From the NCBI GenBank assembly GCA_014360055.1, contig JACIYH010000007.1, forward strand, positions 1-57,930: a stretch of DNA of 57,930 nt. The letters are read 5' to 3'. Position numbers and translations under genes: made by a program. Shown here piece by piece: positions 7,858-17,091 of the stretch. The DNA comes from Bacillota bacterium. Lineage in GTDB: Bacteria > Bacillota > Sulfobacillia > JACIYH01. Under the pieces are notes generated by a model. The model was not told where the DNA came from, did no database searches, and was given only the letters and a program-made list of their open reading frames with translations. Every line of letters begins with the position of its first letter. Positions within the stretch are counted from its first letter, which is position 1.

Positions 7858-9834
7858 GTGCGGCATCGTCACGGGCACCGGTGGGGCTGGCGCGGCGGCG
7901 CGGGGCCGGCTGCCGGTCGCGCGCGCGGCGAGCGGACTGCGGGTCGCCGGCACGGCGGCCCGGCGCCGGCCGGGGGGCACGGGTGGGCGCCGCGGCGGCT
8001 GATCGCCCTGGTGGGGAACCCCAACACGGGCAAGTCGGTGATCTTCCATTACCTCACAGGCAGGTACGTGGAGGTGTCCAACTACCCGGGTACCACCGTG
8101 GAGGTGAGCGCGGGTCGGAGCGGGGACGACCTGGTCGTCGATACCCCCGGTGTGTATGGCATCTCCGCCCTGAACGACGAGGAGCGGGTGACCAGGGACG
8201 CGGTGCTGCGGGCGGACGTGGTGGTCAACGTGGTCGACGCCGCACACCTCTCCCGTGATCTCTTCCTCACCCTGCAACTGTGCGACCTGGGCGTGCCCAT
8301 GGTGGTTTGCCTGAACATGATGGACGAGGCCCGCGGCCGCGGGGCGGCCCCGGACCCGGGCGTCCTGGAACAGGTCCTGGGGGTGCCGGTGGTACCCACC
8401 GTAGCCACCAGGGGTGAAGGCCTGCGCGATTTGCGGGCCGTCCTCTCTCGGGCGACCCCCGGCCGGCCGGATCCCGAGTTGGCCGCGCGCCTGGCGCGGG
8501 AAGTGCCCGTCCCGGTGCCGGGAGTCGAAGGTGACGGGAGGCGGGCGCGAGCCCTGGCCTACCTGTACCTGGAAGGTGACGACCTGGCCGCCCGCGAACT
8601 GGCGCTGCCGCCGGGTGGGGACCGCGAGGCCGTGTGGGCGCACCGTCGCCGCCGGGCCGACCAGGTGGCCGCGCGGGCGGTGGCGGGTCCGGGGAGCGGG
8701 GCCAGTGGGCTGGATCGCCTCCTCACCCGTCCCCTGACGGGCCTGCTGGTTCTCCTGGTCATCCTGGCGGGCGCCTACTGGTTCCTCGGTACCGTGGTGG
8801 CGGGCGCGGTGGTTGACTTCCTGGAGGGCACCGTGATGCGGGGGTACTGGGAGCCCGCCGTACGGAGCCTGGTGGAGGGCGTGGTGCCCGGGGGGAGTCC
8901 CTTCTGGCATGCCGTTCGGCAGCTACTGGCGGGCGAATTTGGGCTCCTCACCATGACGGTAACGTACATCGTGGGGCTGTTGCTTCCGCTGGTGGTGGCG
9001 TTCTACCTGATCATGGGGTTGCTGGAGGACTCCGGCTACATGCCCAGGGTGGCAGTGCTGTTCGATCGCGCACTCAGCCCCCTGGGCCTGAACGGGCGTG
9101 CGGTTATCCCCTTCATGCTGGGCTTCGGGTGCGTGACCATGGCCATCGTGTCCACCCGGGTGCTCAATACCAGCCGGGAGCGGCGCATCGCCATCATCCT
9201 GCTGAGCCTGGCCATCCCCTGCTCCGCCCAACTGGGGGTGGTGACGGGCATGATCAGTCCGCTGGGCTGGCGGGTGCTGGCCGTCTACGGTGCCGTTGTG
9301 GTCCTGGTGTTCGCGCTGGCGGGTATGGCCCTGGACCGGCTGTTCCCCGGCAAGTCCAGTGCATTGCTGATGGACCTGCCCCCGCTGCGCCTGCCGCGCC
9401 CGGGCAACCTTCTCTACAAGACTACGTACCGCGCCGTCACCTTCCTGCGCGAAGCGGGGCCCCTGTTCTTCTACGGGGCGGCCGGGCTGGGGATACTGCA
9501 GGTCACCGGCGCCCTGGAGCGCGTGCAGGACCTGCTCGCCCCCGTGGTGAGCGGCTGGCTGGGGCTGCCTCCCGGGGCGGCCACCGCCTTCGTGATGGGG
9601 TTCGTCCGCCGCGACTTCGGTGCCGCCGGCCTGTACCACCTCGGTCTCGACCCGCTGCAGACCCTGGTGGCCGTGGTCACCATCACCCTGTTCGTACCGT
9701 GCGTCGCTTCGGTGATGATGATCGGGAAGGAACTGGGTTGGAAGGAGGCGGCCCTGATCTGGGCCGGCAACATCGTGCTGGCTTTCGCCGTGGGAGGTGT
9801 GGTGGCACGCATCGCACCCCTGGTGGTAAGATGA
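7858..9834 (+). CDS. feoB: Ferrous iron transporter FeoB
   Basis: A 658-residue inner-membrane Fe(II) transporter with an N-terminal GTPase domain: G1 GNPNTGKS (residues 53-60), G3 DTPG, and G4 NMMD. After a short helical linker come the gate regions and about ten membrane helices, including EDSGYMPRVAVLFD, GFGCVTMAI and MGFVRRDFGAAG. GTG 7858 is chosen for its AGAAGGTGG ribosome site and close spacing to feoA. The product begins with an unusual extension of about 45 residues rich in His, Arg and Gly (VRHRHGHRWGW), which could bind metal. Length is slightly below the usual 700-770. Confidence 0.95.
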   Translation: MRHRHGHRWGWRGGAGPAAGRARGERTAGRRHGGPAPAGGHGWAPRRLIALVGNPNTGKSVIFHYLTGRYVEVSNYPGTTVEVSAGRSGDDLVVDTPGVYGISALNDEERVTRDAVLRADVVVNVVDAAHLSRDLFLTLQLCDLGVPMVVCLNMMDEARGRGAAPDPGVLEQVLGVPVVPTVATRGEGLRDLRAVLSRATPGRPDPELAARLAREVPVPVPGVEGDGRRARALAYLYLEGDDLAARELALPPGGDREAVWAHRRRRADQVAARAVAGPGSGASGLDRLLTRPLTGLLVLLVILAGAYWFLGTVVAGAVVDFLEGTVMRGYWEPAVRSLVEGVVPGGSPFWHAVRQLLAGEFGLLTMTVTYIVGLLLPLVVAFYLIMGLLEDSGYMPRVAVLFDRALSPLGLNGRAVIPFMLGFGCVTMAIVSTRVLNTSRERRIAIILLSLAIPCSAQLGVVTGMISPLGWRVLAVYGAVVVLVFALAGMALDRLFPGKSSALLMDLPPLRLPRPGNLLYKTTYRAVTFLREAGPLFFYGAAGLGILQVTGALERVQDLLAPVVSGWLGLPPGAATAFVMGFVRRDFGAAGLYHLGLDPLQTLVAVVTITLFVPCVASVMMIGKELGWKEAALIWAGNIVLAFAVGGVVARIAPLVVR

Positions 9835-9945
9835 CGCGGGGGGACACGCGGTGCCCCCAGGTGCGTTTCTGGCCGGGGGACAGGCGGTGCCTCTACGTGC
9901 GTTCCTCGCGGGGGGACAGGCGGTGGCTGCAGGTGCGTTCCTCAC
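9833..9945 (+). repeat. 36-bp tandem repeat carrying reiterated start sites
   Basis: Three units of 36 bp begin just after feoB (about 9834, 9871 and 9907), each containing a G-rich stretch (GGGGGAC) followed by an in-frame GTG: 9851, 9887 and 9923. The units encode 12-residue repeats of the type FLAGGQAV. Each GTG could start translation of the DUF1405 protein. Confidence 0.8.
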
Positions 9946-10582
9946 GGGCATCCCCCGGGACCGTCGCTGGCTCATCTTCCTCACCTTCGTCAACCTGGGC
10001 GGATTCTTATACGGCATGGAATGGTACCGCGGTCAACTGGCCACGCTGCCCGCCTGGGCCTGGCCCGTCACCGCCGACTGCCCCGTGTCCGCGCTGCTGT
10101 TCGGGTCGGTGACGGCCCTCCTGGCGCTGGACAGGCACTGCGAGCCCCTACAGGGACTGGCTTACGTGGCTGCGCTCAAGTACGGCCTCTGGACGGTGCT
10201 GATCATTGCGCAGTCCTGGCTGGCGGGCGCTCCCCTCGATCTCGATGGTTTCAACCTCATGTGGACCCACGCGGGCATGGTGGGGGAGTCCCTGCTCTTC
10301 GGTATGGTGAGGCCGCCGCGCCTGCGCTGGGTGGGGTTGGGGGCGGTTTGGGTGGCGCTCAACACTGTACTGGACTACGGGTTCGGCCTGCATCCCACCC
10401 TGCCAGCACAGACGCCAGTGTCCCTAGCCCTGGGGGCATCGGTGGGCCTGGGCGTACTGGCGGTGGGCATCTTCTCCGCGCTCGCCTTCCGGGGTGGGGC
10501 CCGCGGGCGCCCGGCGACCCAGGTGGCGGCCGAAGGGCGAGGAGGCGCAGGTGAGTGGCGCAGCGGCGCGTCCTGGGAGTGA
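9851..10582 (+). CDS. DUF1405 (YpjA-like) membrane protein
   Basis: A 243-residue integral membrane protein. The body from about residue 38 (WLIFLTFVNLGGFLYG) carries the DUF1405 pattern with about six helices, including FLYGMEWYRGQL, CPVSALLFGSV, LKYGLWTVLII and MWTHAGMVGE; B. subtilis YpjA is a member. Function is unknown. The first 35 residues are encoded by a 36-bp tandem repeat, so the start could be GTG 9851, 9887 or 9923; the family normally begins close to the first helix, which favours 9923. It follows feoB closely and overlaps the next gene by 28 bp, suggesting one operon. Confidence 0.8.
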   Translation: MPPGAFLAGGQAVPLRAFLAGGQAVAAGAFLTGIPRDRRWLIFLTFVNLGGFLYGMEWYRGQLATLPAWAWPVTADCPVSALLFGSVTALLALDRHCEPLQGLAYVAALKYGLWTVLIIAQSWLAGAPLDLDGFNLMWTHAGMVGESLLFGMVRPPRLRWVGLGAVWVALNTVLDYGFGLHPTLPAQTPVSLALGASVGLGVLAVGIFSALAFRGGARGRPATQVAAEGRGGAGEWRSGASWE

Positions 10583-11817
10583 GCCTGGGTTCGCCCGCCC
10601 GGGACTTCCGGGCCATCTGGACCTGGGAGGGCGGTACGGTGGAGATCCGCCGCCTGGGTACGGGAGGGGACGTGGAGCGGGCCCGGCGCCTTCTGGAGCA
10701 GTACGACGGCCAGGTCGATGCCTTCGGCCTGGGAGGTGTCAACGTTTCTCTGCAGGCCGGGGGGCGGCGCTACCGGTTGCCCCTGGGCGAGCGACTTTGT
10801 TCAGTGCCGCGCCGCACGCCGGTGTGTGATGGGACTTTGGTGAAGAAGTGGTGGGAGCCGTGGTCTCTGCGCATGGCCTGCGAGGAGGGCGGCCTCAATC
10901 TGGCGGGCCGGGCGGTGCTGTTTTCCTCCGTGCTGGACAGGTGGCCTCTGGCGCAGGCCCTCGAGGAGGCGGGCGCCCGTGTGCTGGTGGGCGACGCCGC
11001 CTTCGCCCTCAGGATACCCGTCCTTTTCCCGGGGTTGCGGTGGTTCTATCCCTTTGCAGTGACCCTGGTGCCGCTCTTGCGCCACCTGCCCCTTTCCTTC
11101 CTGTACCCGCAGGCCCGCGGGCAGCATCCTCACGCGGGCGGCGGCCCGGATGGTGGCGCCGGCGTGGCGCAGCAACGTGGCCCAGGGAGTCGCGCTGGCG
11201 GGAGCCGGCAGCGTAGCGCGGCAGGTGGGGCGGACCGGCGGTGGCGCCTATCGGTAGGGGCCCGGGCGTGCTGGCCCCCGTTCCATGGCGCCGAGGTGTT
11301 GGCAGGCGACCTCCACTTCTTCCGGCGGCGGCTGCCACCACGCCTGGACGAGAGGTGGGTGATCGGGTCCGGCCTGGACGGGGCCGATCTGGCGCTGCTG
11401 GCGGAGCGGGGCGTATCCCTGGTGGTGGAGTTGGGCCCGGTCGTCTTTCCTTCGCCAGACGGGGTGGAGTTGGGCCCGATCGGGTGTCCGTCGCCAGCCC
11501 TGTCGGCCCCGCCCGCCGGTCCCGGGGGCGCCGGGCAGGGGCGGCGGGGGCTGTCGGCCAACCTGGCGGAGGCGGTAGTGGTGGCCGCCAGCGGGCGGGC
11601 TGCGTGCGACCTGGGTGCCGAGGGGATGAGGACGTGGTGTCGGCGTCTGGGCTTCCGCCCCTCCGTATACCGTTTCCCCGCGTCGCAGGCAGAGGCGGGG
11701 ATACCGATTTCTGGACGAGGGGTGTTGACTGCTGGAACTCGCGCTAAAGGCGTGAACGGCGGGTGTTACCTTGCGCATGAATCCGTGTTCAGGCGCAAGA
11801 CTACCGTCGGGAGGTGA
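10555..11817 (+). CDS. Quinate/shikimate dehydrogenase-like protein (unusual insert)
   Basis: A 420-residue protein starting at GTG 10555 behind GAGGAGG. The opening (VLGVSLGSPARD, IRRLGTGGDVERA, VDAFGLGGVN, and a glycine-rich turn) resembles a Firmicutes family annotated as quinate 5-dehydrogenase, as do FYPFAVTLVPLLRHLPLSFLYP and the later AEVLAGDLHFFRRRLP. Real substrate is unknown. Between FLYP and the AGDLHF motif lie about 55 low-complexity residues (nucleotides about 11110-11240) where family members have about ten. In that stretch another forward frame shows better codon use, so paired frameshifts or an insertion are likely. A second low-complexity block precedes the C-terminal part. 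Confidence 0.65.
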   Translation: MAQRRVLGVSLGSPARDFRAIWTWEGGTVEIRRLGTGGDVERARRLLEQYDGQVDAFGLGGVNVSLQAGGRRYRLPLGERLCSVPRRTPVCDGTLVKKWWEPWSLRMACEEGGLNLAGRAVLFSSVLDRWPLAQALEEAGARVLVGDAAFALRIPVLFPGLRWFYPFAVTLVPLLRHLPLSFLYPQARGQHPHAGGGPDGGAGVAQQRGPGSRAGGSRQRSAAGGADRRWRLSVGARACWPPFHGAEVLAGDLHFFRRRLPPRLDERWVIGSGLDGADLALLAERGVSLVVELGPVVFPSPDGVELGPIGCPSPALSAPPAGPGGAGQGRRGLSANLAEAVVVAASGRAACDLGAEGMRTWCRRLGFRPSVYRFPASQAEAGIPISGRGVLTAGTRAKGVNGGCYLAHESVFRRKTTVGR

Positions 11818-11823
11818 ACGAGG

Positions 11824-11997
11824 ATGGCGAGGGACCCAGTGTGCGGGATGGAAGTGCGTGAGGACGTACCGCACCGCTCGGAGTACGAAGGACGCACGTA
11901 CTACTTCTGCTGCCGGGGGTGCAAGGTGGAATTCGACCGTGATCCCCGGCGCTACGCCGAAAGCGGTGACCCGGACGCCGGGGAGTCGCGGCACTAG
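11824..11997 (+). CDS. YHS-domain metal-binding protein
   Basis: A 57-residue protein starting at ATG 11824 with GGGAGGTG upstream. It is almost entirely a YHS domain: DPVCGMEV at residues 4-11, then YYFCCRGCKVEFDRDP at 33 onward. YHS domains hold metal through cysteines and often accompany or are fused to copper and heavy-metal P-type ATPases. It sits 92 bp before the copper ATPase on the same strand, which supports a role as a small metal carrier or sensor. The intervening bases hold no clear promoter or terminator. Confidence 0.8.
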   Translation: MARDPVCGMEVREDVPHRSEYEGRTYYFCCRGCKVEFDRDPRRYAESGDPDAGESRH

Positions 11998-12089
11998 GTG
12001 CGCGCCCCCGGGTCAGGCGTGGGGCGAGGGGGTGGCGGGTGGAGCGAGGCGTGGCGGCGGCGGGGTGATGGGTAGGGGGGCTTGTTGAG

Positions 12090-14447
12090 TTGAAGTCGGG
12101 AGACAGCGGGCGGACGGTTACGCTGGCGGTGCGGGGGATGATGTGCGCCTCCTGCGTCGCCCACGTGGAGAAGGCGCTGCGCGGGGTGGCCGGGGTGGCC
12201 GATGCCGAGGTGAACCTGGCCAGCGAGCGTGCCACCGTGCGGCTGACCGGTGACGTGGAACTGGAGCAACTGCTCAAGGCGGTGCAGGAGGCCGGCTACG
12301 AGGCCGAACTGCCCGCCGAGGACCTGGAGCCTGCGCGCGCGGTGGATCGGGAGCAGGCTGCCCGCCGGGCCGAAATCGCCGCGCTGCGCCGGGCGTTCCT
12401 GATCAGCCTGGCCCTAACGGCCCCCGTATTCCTGCTCAGCATGACGGGTATGTGGCCGGGGATCCACGCCGGGTGGCGGCACCCCTGGCTGCTCTGGGCC
12501 CTGGCCACCCCGGTGCAGTTCTGGGCGGGGTGGCGGTTCTACCGTGGTGCCTGGTCCGCAGTCCGTCACGGGCTGGCGGATATGAACGTGCTCATCGCCG
12601 TGGGGACCTCGGCGGCATACCTGTACAGTGTGGTCATGACCGTGGCCCCGGCCTATTTCCGCAGTCGGGGTTTCAGCACCGACGTGTACTACGACACCTC
12701 CTGCGTGATCATCACCCTGGTGCTGTTCGGGCGCTGGCTAGAGGCCATAGCCAAAGGCAGGACTTCGGAGGCGATCCGCCGTCTCATGAAACTGACGCCA
12801 CCGTCGGCGCGGGTCCTGCGCGAAGGGGCCGAGGTGGACATCCCCGTGGAGCAGGTGCAGCCGGGCGACCTGGTGGTCGTTCGTCCGGGCGAGAGGATCC
12901 CGGTGGACGGCGAGGTGCTGGAGGGCCACAGCGCCGTGGACGAGTCCATGCTCACCGGCGAGAGCCTGCCCGTGGACAAGCAGCCGGGCGACGCGGTGGT
13001 GGGCGGGACGGTGAACCAGACCGGATCCCTCCGCTTCCGGGCCACCCGGGTGGGGCGGGATACCGTCCTTTCCCAGATCGTGCGCCTGGTGGAGGAGGCC
13101 CAGTCCGCCAAACCGCCCATCCAGCGGCTGGCCGACCGGGTGGCGGGCTACTTCGTCCCGGCCGTGATCGGCATTGCGGTGGTCACCTTCGTGGTCTGGT
13201 ACCTGCTGGGGCCGGCCCCCTCGTTCCTGTACGCCCTGTTGAACTTCGTGGCCGTCCTCATCGTGGCCTGTCCCTGTGCCTTGGGGCTGGCCACGCCTAC
13301 CGCCATCATGGTGGGCACGGGACGTGGGGCCGAACTGGGGGTGCTGGTACGGGACGGCGGCAGCCTGGAGGAGTTGCACCGGGTGGGGGCCGTGGTGCTG
13401 GACAAGACGGGCACCATCACCCGGGGTGAGCCCTCCCTCACCGAGGTGCTCCCCAGCACGGCCCGGGGGCCCGAGCCGGCGGCCCTCGCCAACGAGCCGG
13501 ACGATGGCGGCCCGCCCCCCGCTGGCGGGGGTGATGGTGGCGAGGTTCGCGGTGTCGACGGGGCGGAGACAGCGGTGCTGCGGTGGGCGGCGGCGGTGGA
13601 GAACCCGTCCGAGCACCCCCTGGCACGGGCGGTAGTGGCGGGCGCCCTGGCCCGGGGTATCCACCTCCCGGAGTGCCAGGATTTCCAGGCCTCGCCCGGG
13701 AAAGGGGTGACCGGCACCGTGGAGGGCCACCGGGTGAGCGTGGGCTCCGCGCGCCTCCTGGAAGAAGCAGGGCTCTCGCAGCCGGAATCTCTGCGGGTGG
13801 AGGCGGAGCGGCTGGCCGGTGCCGGCAAGACGGTCATGTACGTGGTGGTGGACGGCCAGGTACTGGGACTGCTGGCGGTGGCCGACACCGTCAAGCCGGG
13901 TGCGCCTGAGGCCGTGCGGGCCATGCGCCGGATGGGGCTGCAGGTGATCATGCTCACGGGGGACAACCGGCGCGCGGCGGCAGCGGTGGCCCGCGAGGTG
14001 GGGATCGACCGCGTGCTTGCGGAGGTGCTGCCCACGCAGAAGGCGGCCGCCGTCAAGGGGTTGCAGGACGAGGGAATGCGGGTGGCCATGGTGGGCGACG
14101 GCATCAACGACGCCCCCGCCCTGGCCCAGGCCGACGTGGGCATCGCCATCGGTACCGGTACCGACGTGGCCATGGAGGCCTCCGACATCACCGTGATGTC
14201 GGGTGACCTGCGCGGGGTGGTGACGGCCCTCGAGCTGGGGCGCGCCACCATCCGCACCATCAGGGCCAACCTCTTCTGGGCCTTCATTTACAACAGCCTG
14301 GGTATTCCCGTGGCGGCCGGACTGCTGTATCCTTTCTTCGGGATCCTGCTCAACCCCATGCTGGCCGCCCTGGCCATGGCCCTGAGTTCCGTGTCCGTGG
14401 TCACCAACTCCCTCCGCTTGCGCCGGTTCCGTCCTTCCCGGGTCTAG
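12090..14447 (+). CDS. copA: Copper-translocating P1B-type ATPase
   Basis: A 785-residue pump. An N-terminal HMA metal-binding domain holds GMMCASC (Cys19 and Cys22). The actuator motif TGES is at 289-292, the intramembrane CPC ion-binding motif at 394-396, the phosphorylation motif DKTGT begins at Asp438, SEHPLA marks the nucleotide domain, and GDGINDAP includes Asp670. CPC together with the C-terminal membrane residues of the P1B-1 subgroup indicates Cu(I) export. A low-complexity insert of about 35 residues (about 455-490) interrupts the early nucleotide domain. TTG 12090 is the likely start, after GGGGGG. It follows the YHS gene; a two-component pair lies downstream and a CsoR-family gene 3.4 kb away. 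Confidence 0.93.
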   Translation: MKSGDSGRTVTLAVRGMMCASCVAHVEKALRGVAGVADAEVNLASERATVRLTGDVELEQLLKAVQEAGYEAELPAEDLEPARAVDREQAARRAEIAALRRAFLISLALTAPVFLLSMTGMWPGIHAGWRHPWLLWALATPVQFWAGWRFYRGAWSAVRHGLADMNVLIAVGTSAAYLYSVVMTVAPAYFRSRGFSTDVYYDTSCVIITLVLFGRWLEAIAKGRTSEAIRRLMKLTPPSARVLREGAEVDIPVEQVQPGDLVVVRPGERIPVDGEVLEGHSAVDESMLTGESLPVDKQPGDAVVGGTVNQTGSLRFRATRVGRDTVLSQIVRLVEEAQSAKPPIQRLADRVAGYFVPAVIGIAVVTFVVWYLLGPAPSFLYALLNFVAVLIVACPCALGLATPTAIMVGTGRGAELGVLVRDGGSLEELHRVGAVVLDKTGTITRGEPSLTEVLPSTARGPEPAALANEPDDGGPPPAGGGDGGEVRGVDGAETAVLRWAAAVENPSEHPLARAVVAGALARGIHLPECQDFQASPGKGVTGTVEGHRVSVGSARLLEEAGLSQPESLRVEAERLAGAGKTVMYVVVDGQVLGLLAVADTVKPGAPEAVRAMRRMGLQVIMLTGDNRRAAAAVAREVGIDRVLAEVLPTQKAAAVKGLQDEGMRVAMVGDGINDAPALAQADVGIAIGTGTDVAMEASDITVMSGDLRGVVTALELGRATIRTIRANLFWAFIYNSLGIPVAAGLLYPFFGILLNPMLAALAMALSSVSVVTNSLRLRRFRPSRV

Positions 14448-14470
14448 CCCGGCCCGCCGCATGGCGGGCA

Positions 14471-14515
14471 CGGTGCGGTTGAGGAGGCGGGACCGCACCG
14501 CAGGCACGGTGCGGT
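14471..14515. repeat. Alternative hairpins from a thrice-used 9-mer
   Basis: CGGTGCGGT (14471-14479) pairs perfectly with ACCGCACCG (14492-14500), and CGGTGCGGT recurs at 14507-14515, so the middle arm can pair with either side. It lies between copA and the response regulator gene. No T-run follows, so it is not a standard terminator; mutually exclusive structures are possible. Confidence 0.5.
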
Positions 14516-14549
14516 TGCACGGGATGCGGGATCGCATGGCGGGTTCCAC

Positions 14550-15254
14550 GTGGTGGGGGTGATAGGGGCGCAGGAGCGCATCCTGGTGGTGGAGGACGAG
14601 CCGGGCATCCGCAAGGTGGTGCGTGCCTACCTGGAGCGGGCCGGCTACGAGGTCCTGGAGGCTTCCCGGGGTGAGGAGGCGCTGGAGATGGCCGCCTCCC
14701 GGCGTCCTTCGCTGGTGATACTCGATCTCATGTTGCCGGGGATCCCGGGCGAAGAGGTGTGCCGCCGGCTGCGCCGGGAGTCCGAGGTACCCATCATCAT
14801 GCTGACGGCCCGGGCGCAGGAGGATGACCGCGTGGCCGGGCTGGGGCTGGGAGCAGATGATTATGTTATCAAGCCCTTCAGCCCGCGGGAGCTGGTGGCG
14901 CGGGTCAAGGCGGTGCTGCGGCGGGCGGGGCGCCCCTCCGGCGAGCCCCTGCGACGGGGCGACCTGGTCATCGATCCCGAGCGCCACGAGGTGACCAGGG
15001 CAGGGGAGGTAATCCCGCTTACCCCCTCTGAGTTCCGGCTGCTCTACGCCCTGGCCCGGGAGCCGGGACGGGTGTTCACCCGGGAGGAGCTGGTGGCCCG
15101 TGTGGCCGGTGAGGATTTCGAAGGATTTGACCGTACGGTGGACGCCCACGTGAAGAACCTGCGTCAGAAGCTGGGCGACTCCGCCCGCCAACCCCGGTAC
15201 ATCGCTTCCGTCTACGGGGTGGGGTACCGGTTCGTGGGAGAGTCCGGGCCTTGA
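14550..15254 (+). CDS. OmpR-family response regulator
   Basis: A 234-residue regulator. The receiver domain (about 10-125) has the acidic pair ED at 15-16, phospho-acceptor Asp59 in ILDLMLPG, a Thr in MLTAR, and the conserved Lys in VIKPFSPRE. A winged-helix DNA-binding domain follows (LTPSEFRLLYAL; VDAHVKNLRQKLG; GVGYRF). Starts are possible at GTG 14550, 14553 or 14559. Its stop overlaps the start of the sensor kinase gene by 4 bp (TTGA), so the two form a unit. Target genes cannot be read from sequence; proximity to copA makes envelope or metal stress plausible. Confidence 0.93.
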   Translation: MVGVIGAQERILVVEDEPGIRKVVRAYLERAGYEVLEASRGEEALEMAASRRPSLVILDLMLPGIPGEEVCRRLRRESEVPIIMLTARAQEDDRVAGLGLGADDYVIKPFSPRELVARVKAVLRRAGRPSGEPLRRGDLVIDPERHEVTRAGEVIPLTPSEFRLLYALAREPGRVFTREELVARVAGEDFEGFDRTVDAHVKNLRQKLGDSARQPRYIASVYGVGYRFVGESGP

Positions 15255-16957
15255 CTGCACCCGATCAGCGGCACGGGATAGGCGCATCCCGCGGAGCTAG
15301 TGCCGCGGGCGGCTCGGGACCTGGCGGGGGAGGCAGCCGGGGGTCCGGAAGGGGACCGGGCAGCCTCCCCGTTCGGCTGACCGTGGCTTTCGTGGGGGTG
15401 GCGCTGGTCGGCATCGCAGTGACTGCCATCGCCACCGGGATCACGGTTGCCCGCCGGTTCGATGTGTACGTCGGGCGCTACCAGCGCCTGCGCGCGGAGC
15501 AGGCGGCCGTGGTCCTGGAACAGGCCTATCGGCGCGGTGGGTTGGATGAAGTGATCCGGGAGGCCGACAGGCTGGCAGGGATGACGGGGCTCTACGCCCG
15601 CCTGGTGGATGCCCGGGGCAACGTAGTGTGGGAGCACATTCCCCGCCTTGAGGGGTATCCGGGACCGGGTGGCATGCCACCGGCGGAAGGGCCTCGGGGG
15701 CCTCAGGGACCGGGACCTCGCTGGCGCCCCGGTGTCCCGGCTGTGCGGCAGCAGGCCATCCCCCTGGTGGTGGACGGCAGGCAGGTGGCCACGCTCTACG
15801 TGGCTGCTCCGGCCGGTTCCCGCCGGATGGCGGAGGAACTGGCTTTCCTGGCCGGGGTTAGGCGCTCGCTGTGGCTCGGGGGCGGACTGGCGGCCCTGAT
15901 CGCCATTGTGGTGGGCCTGGCCATGGCCAGGAGCATCAGCTTACCCCTCCTGAGGCTGCGGGGTGCCGCCGAGCGGCTACGCCAGGGTGATCTGAGCTTC
16001 CGGGTCCCCGAGCGGGGCAGTGAGGAAATGGTGGACCTGGCCCGCGCCTTCAACCTGATGGTGCGCAGCCTCGCCCGCCAGCGGGAACTGCGCCGTAACC
16101 TCACCGCCGACGTGGCCCACGAACTGCGCACCCCCCTGGCCGTGGTGCGCGGCCACATCGAGGCCATGCAGGATGGGGTCTGGGAGGCCTCGCCGGAGAA
16201 CCTGGCCGCCCTGCACGCCGAGATCATGCGCCTGGTGCGGCTGGTAGGGGAACTGGAGAAGCTCAACGAGGCCGAGAGCGGTGCCCTGGAGTTGGCGCCG
16301 ACCAGGGTGGATCTGGGCGAACTCGCGCGCCGGGTGGTGGCCGCCTTCGGTCCCTCCTTTGATCAGAAGGGCGTCGCCCTGAAACTGGACATCCAGCCCG
16401 GCGTACCCCCGGTCTGGGGCGACGAGGACCGGCTTTCCCAGGTGGTGTGGAATCTCCTCTCCAACGCGCTCAAGTTCACTCCCCGGGGTGGCCGTGTGGC
16501 CGTCCGGGTATTCTCCGCCGGGGCGCGGTCTGGGCCGATCGCCCACGGGGCGCTGCGGGGGGCGGTGCGGGATCCCCTGCGGGATGCCCTGCGGGATGCG
16601 CCGCGTACCGGGTGTGTCTGCCTTTCCGTCGCCGACAGCGGCCCCGGGATTGCCCCCGAGGACCTGCCCTACGTGTTCGAACGGTTTTTCCGAGCCCGTC
16701 CCCGGCCCGGTGGCGCGGAGGCAGAACAGTGCGGGGCTCCCCCGCGCGGAGTCGAGCAGGGGTTCGTTCCGCCCGGGCAGGAGGGGGCGGGGCTGCCGCC
16801 TGAGCAGGGGGTCGGCCTGGGCCTGGCCATCTCCCAGGCGCTGGCGCGCGCCCACGGCGGACACATCGAGGTGGAGAGCGAGCCGGGTCAAGGGGCTACA
16901 TTTACACTGGTGCTACCTGCCATGGGTGTCCAGCCGGAGGAAAACCCCGGTAGGTGA
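15251..16957 (+). CDS. Sensor histidine kinase (HAMP-HisKA-HATPase)
   Basis: A 568-residue membrane kinase starting at TTG 15251 inside the regulator's stop. Order: Gly/Ser-rich cytoplasmic tail (1-38), membrane helix (about 41-65), periplasmic or external sensor region (about 66-205), second helix (about 208-228), HAMP, HisKA with phospho-acceptor His290 in DVAHELRTPL, then the ATPase domain with N box NLLSNALKF, DSGPGI and VGLGLAIS. The ATPase domain carries two Gly/Arg-rich inserts, one built on a 12-bp repeat (about 16556-16605) and one between FFRARPRP and VGLGLAIS. The external signal is unknown. Confidence 0.93.
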   Translation: MTAPDQRHGIGASRGASAAGGSGPGGGGSRGSGRGPGSLPVRLTVAFVGVALVGIAVTAIATGITVARRFDVYVGRYQRLRAEQAAVVLEQAYRRGGLDEVIREADRLAGMTGLYARLVDARGNVVWEHIPRLEGYPGPGGMPPAEGPRGPQGPGPRWRPGVPAVRQQAIPLVVDGRQVATLYVAAPAGSRRMAEELAFLAGVRRSLWLGGGLAALIAIVVGLAMARSISLPLLRLRGAAERLRQGDLSFRVPERGSEEMVDLARAFNLMVRSLARQRELRRNLTADVAHELRTPLAVVRGHIEAMQDGVWEASPENLAALHAEIMRLVRLVGELEKLNEAESGALELAPTRVDLGELARRVVAAFGPSFDQKGVALKLDIQPGVPPVWGDEDRLSQVVWNLLSNALKFTPRGGRVAVRVFSAGARSGPIAHGALRGAVRDPLRDALRDAPRTGCVCLSVADSGPGIAPEDLPYVFERFFRARPRPGGAEAEQCGAPPRGVEQGFVPPGQEGAGLPPEQGVGLGLAISQALARAHGGHIEVESEPGQGATFTLVLPAMGVQPEENPGR

Positions 16958-17091
16958 GGTTGGTCCGGGCAGGGTGGGCGGGGTGGAGGCGTGGTGGAAG
17001 GTAGTGAGGCGCGGGGCCTGCGGTGGGGAATGGCGCTGCGGAAGGTGATGGCCCGGCGCGCGGCGAATTGGCGGCCGGGAGGTGAGTCGGA

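Noticed and set aside
9833-9945. CRISPR-like array
   Set aside because: Units are contiguous 36-bp repeats without spacers and encode protein; no cas genes are in the window.
12738-15287. An 849-codon open frame on the minus strand opposite copA and the response regulator
   Set aside because: It is a mirror of GC-rich codons; the plus-strand genes have full sets of family motifs, and the antisense translation has low-complexity His/Arg/Gly/Pro composition.
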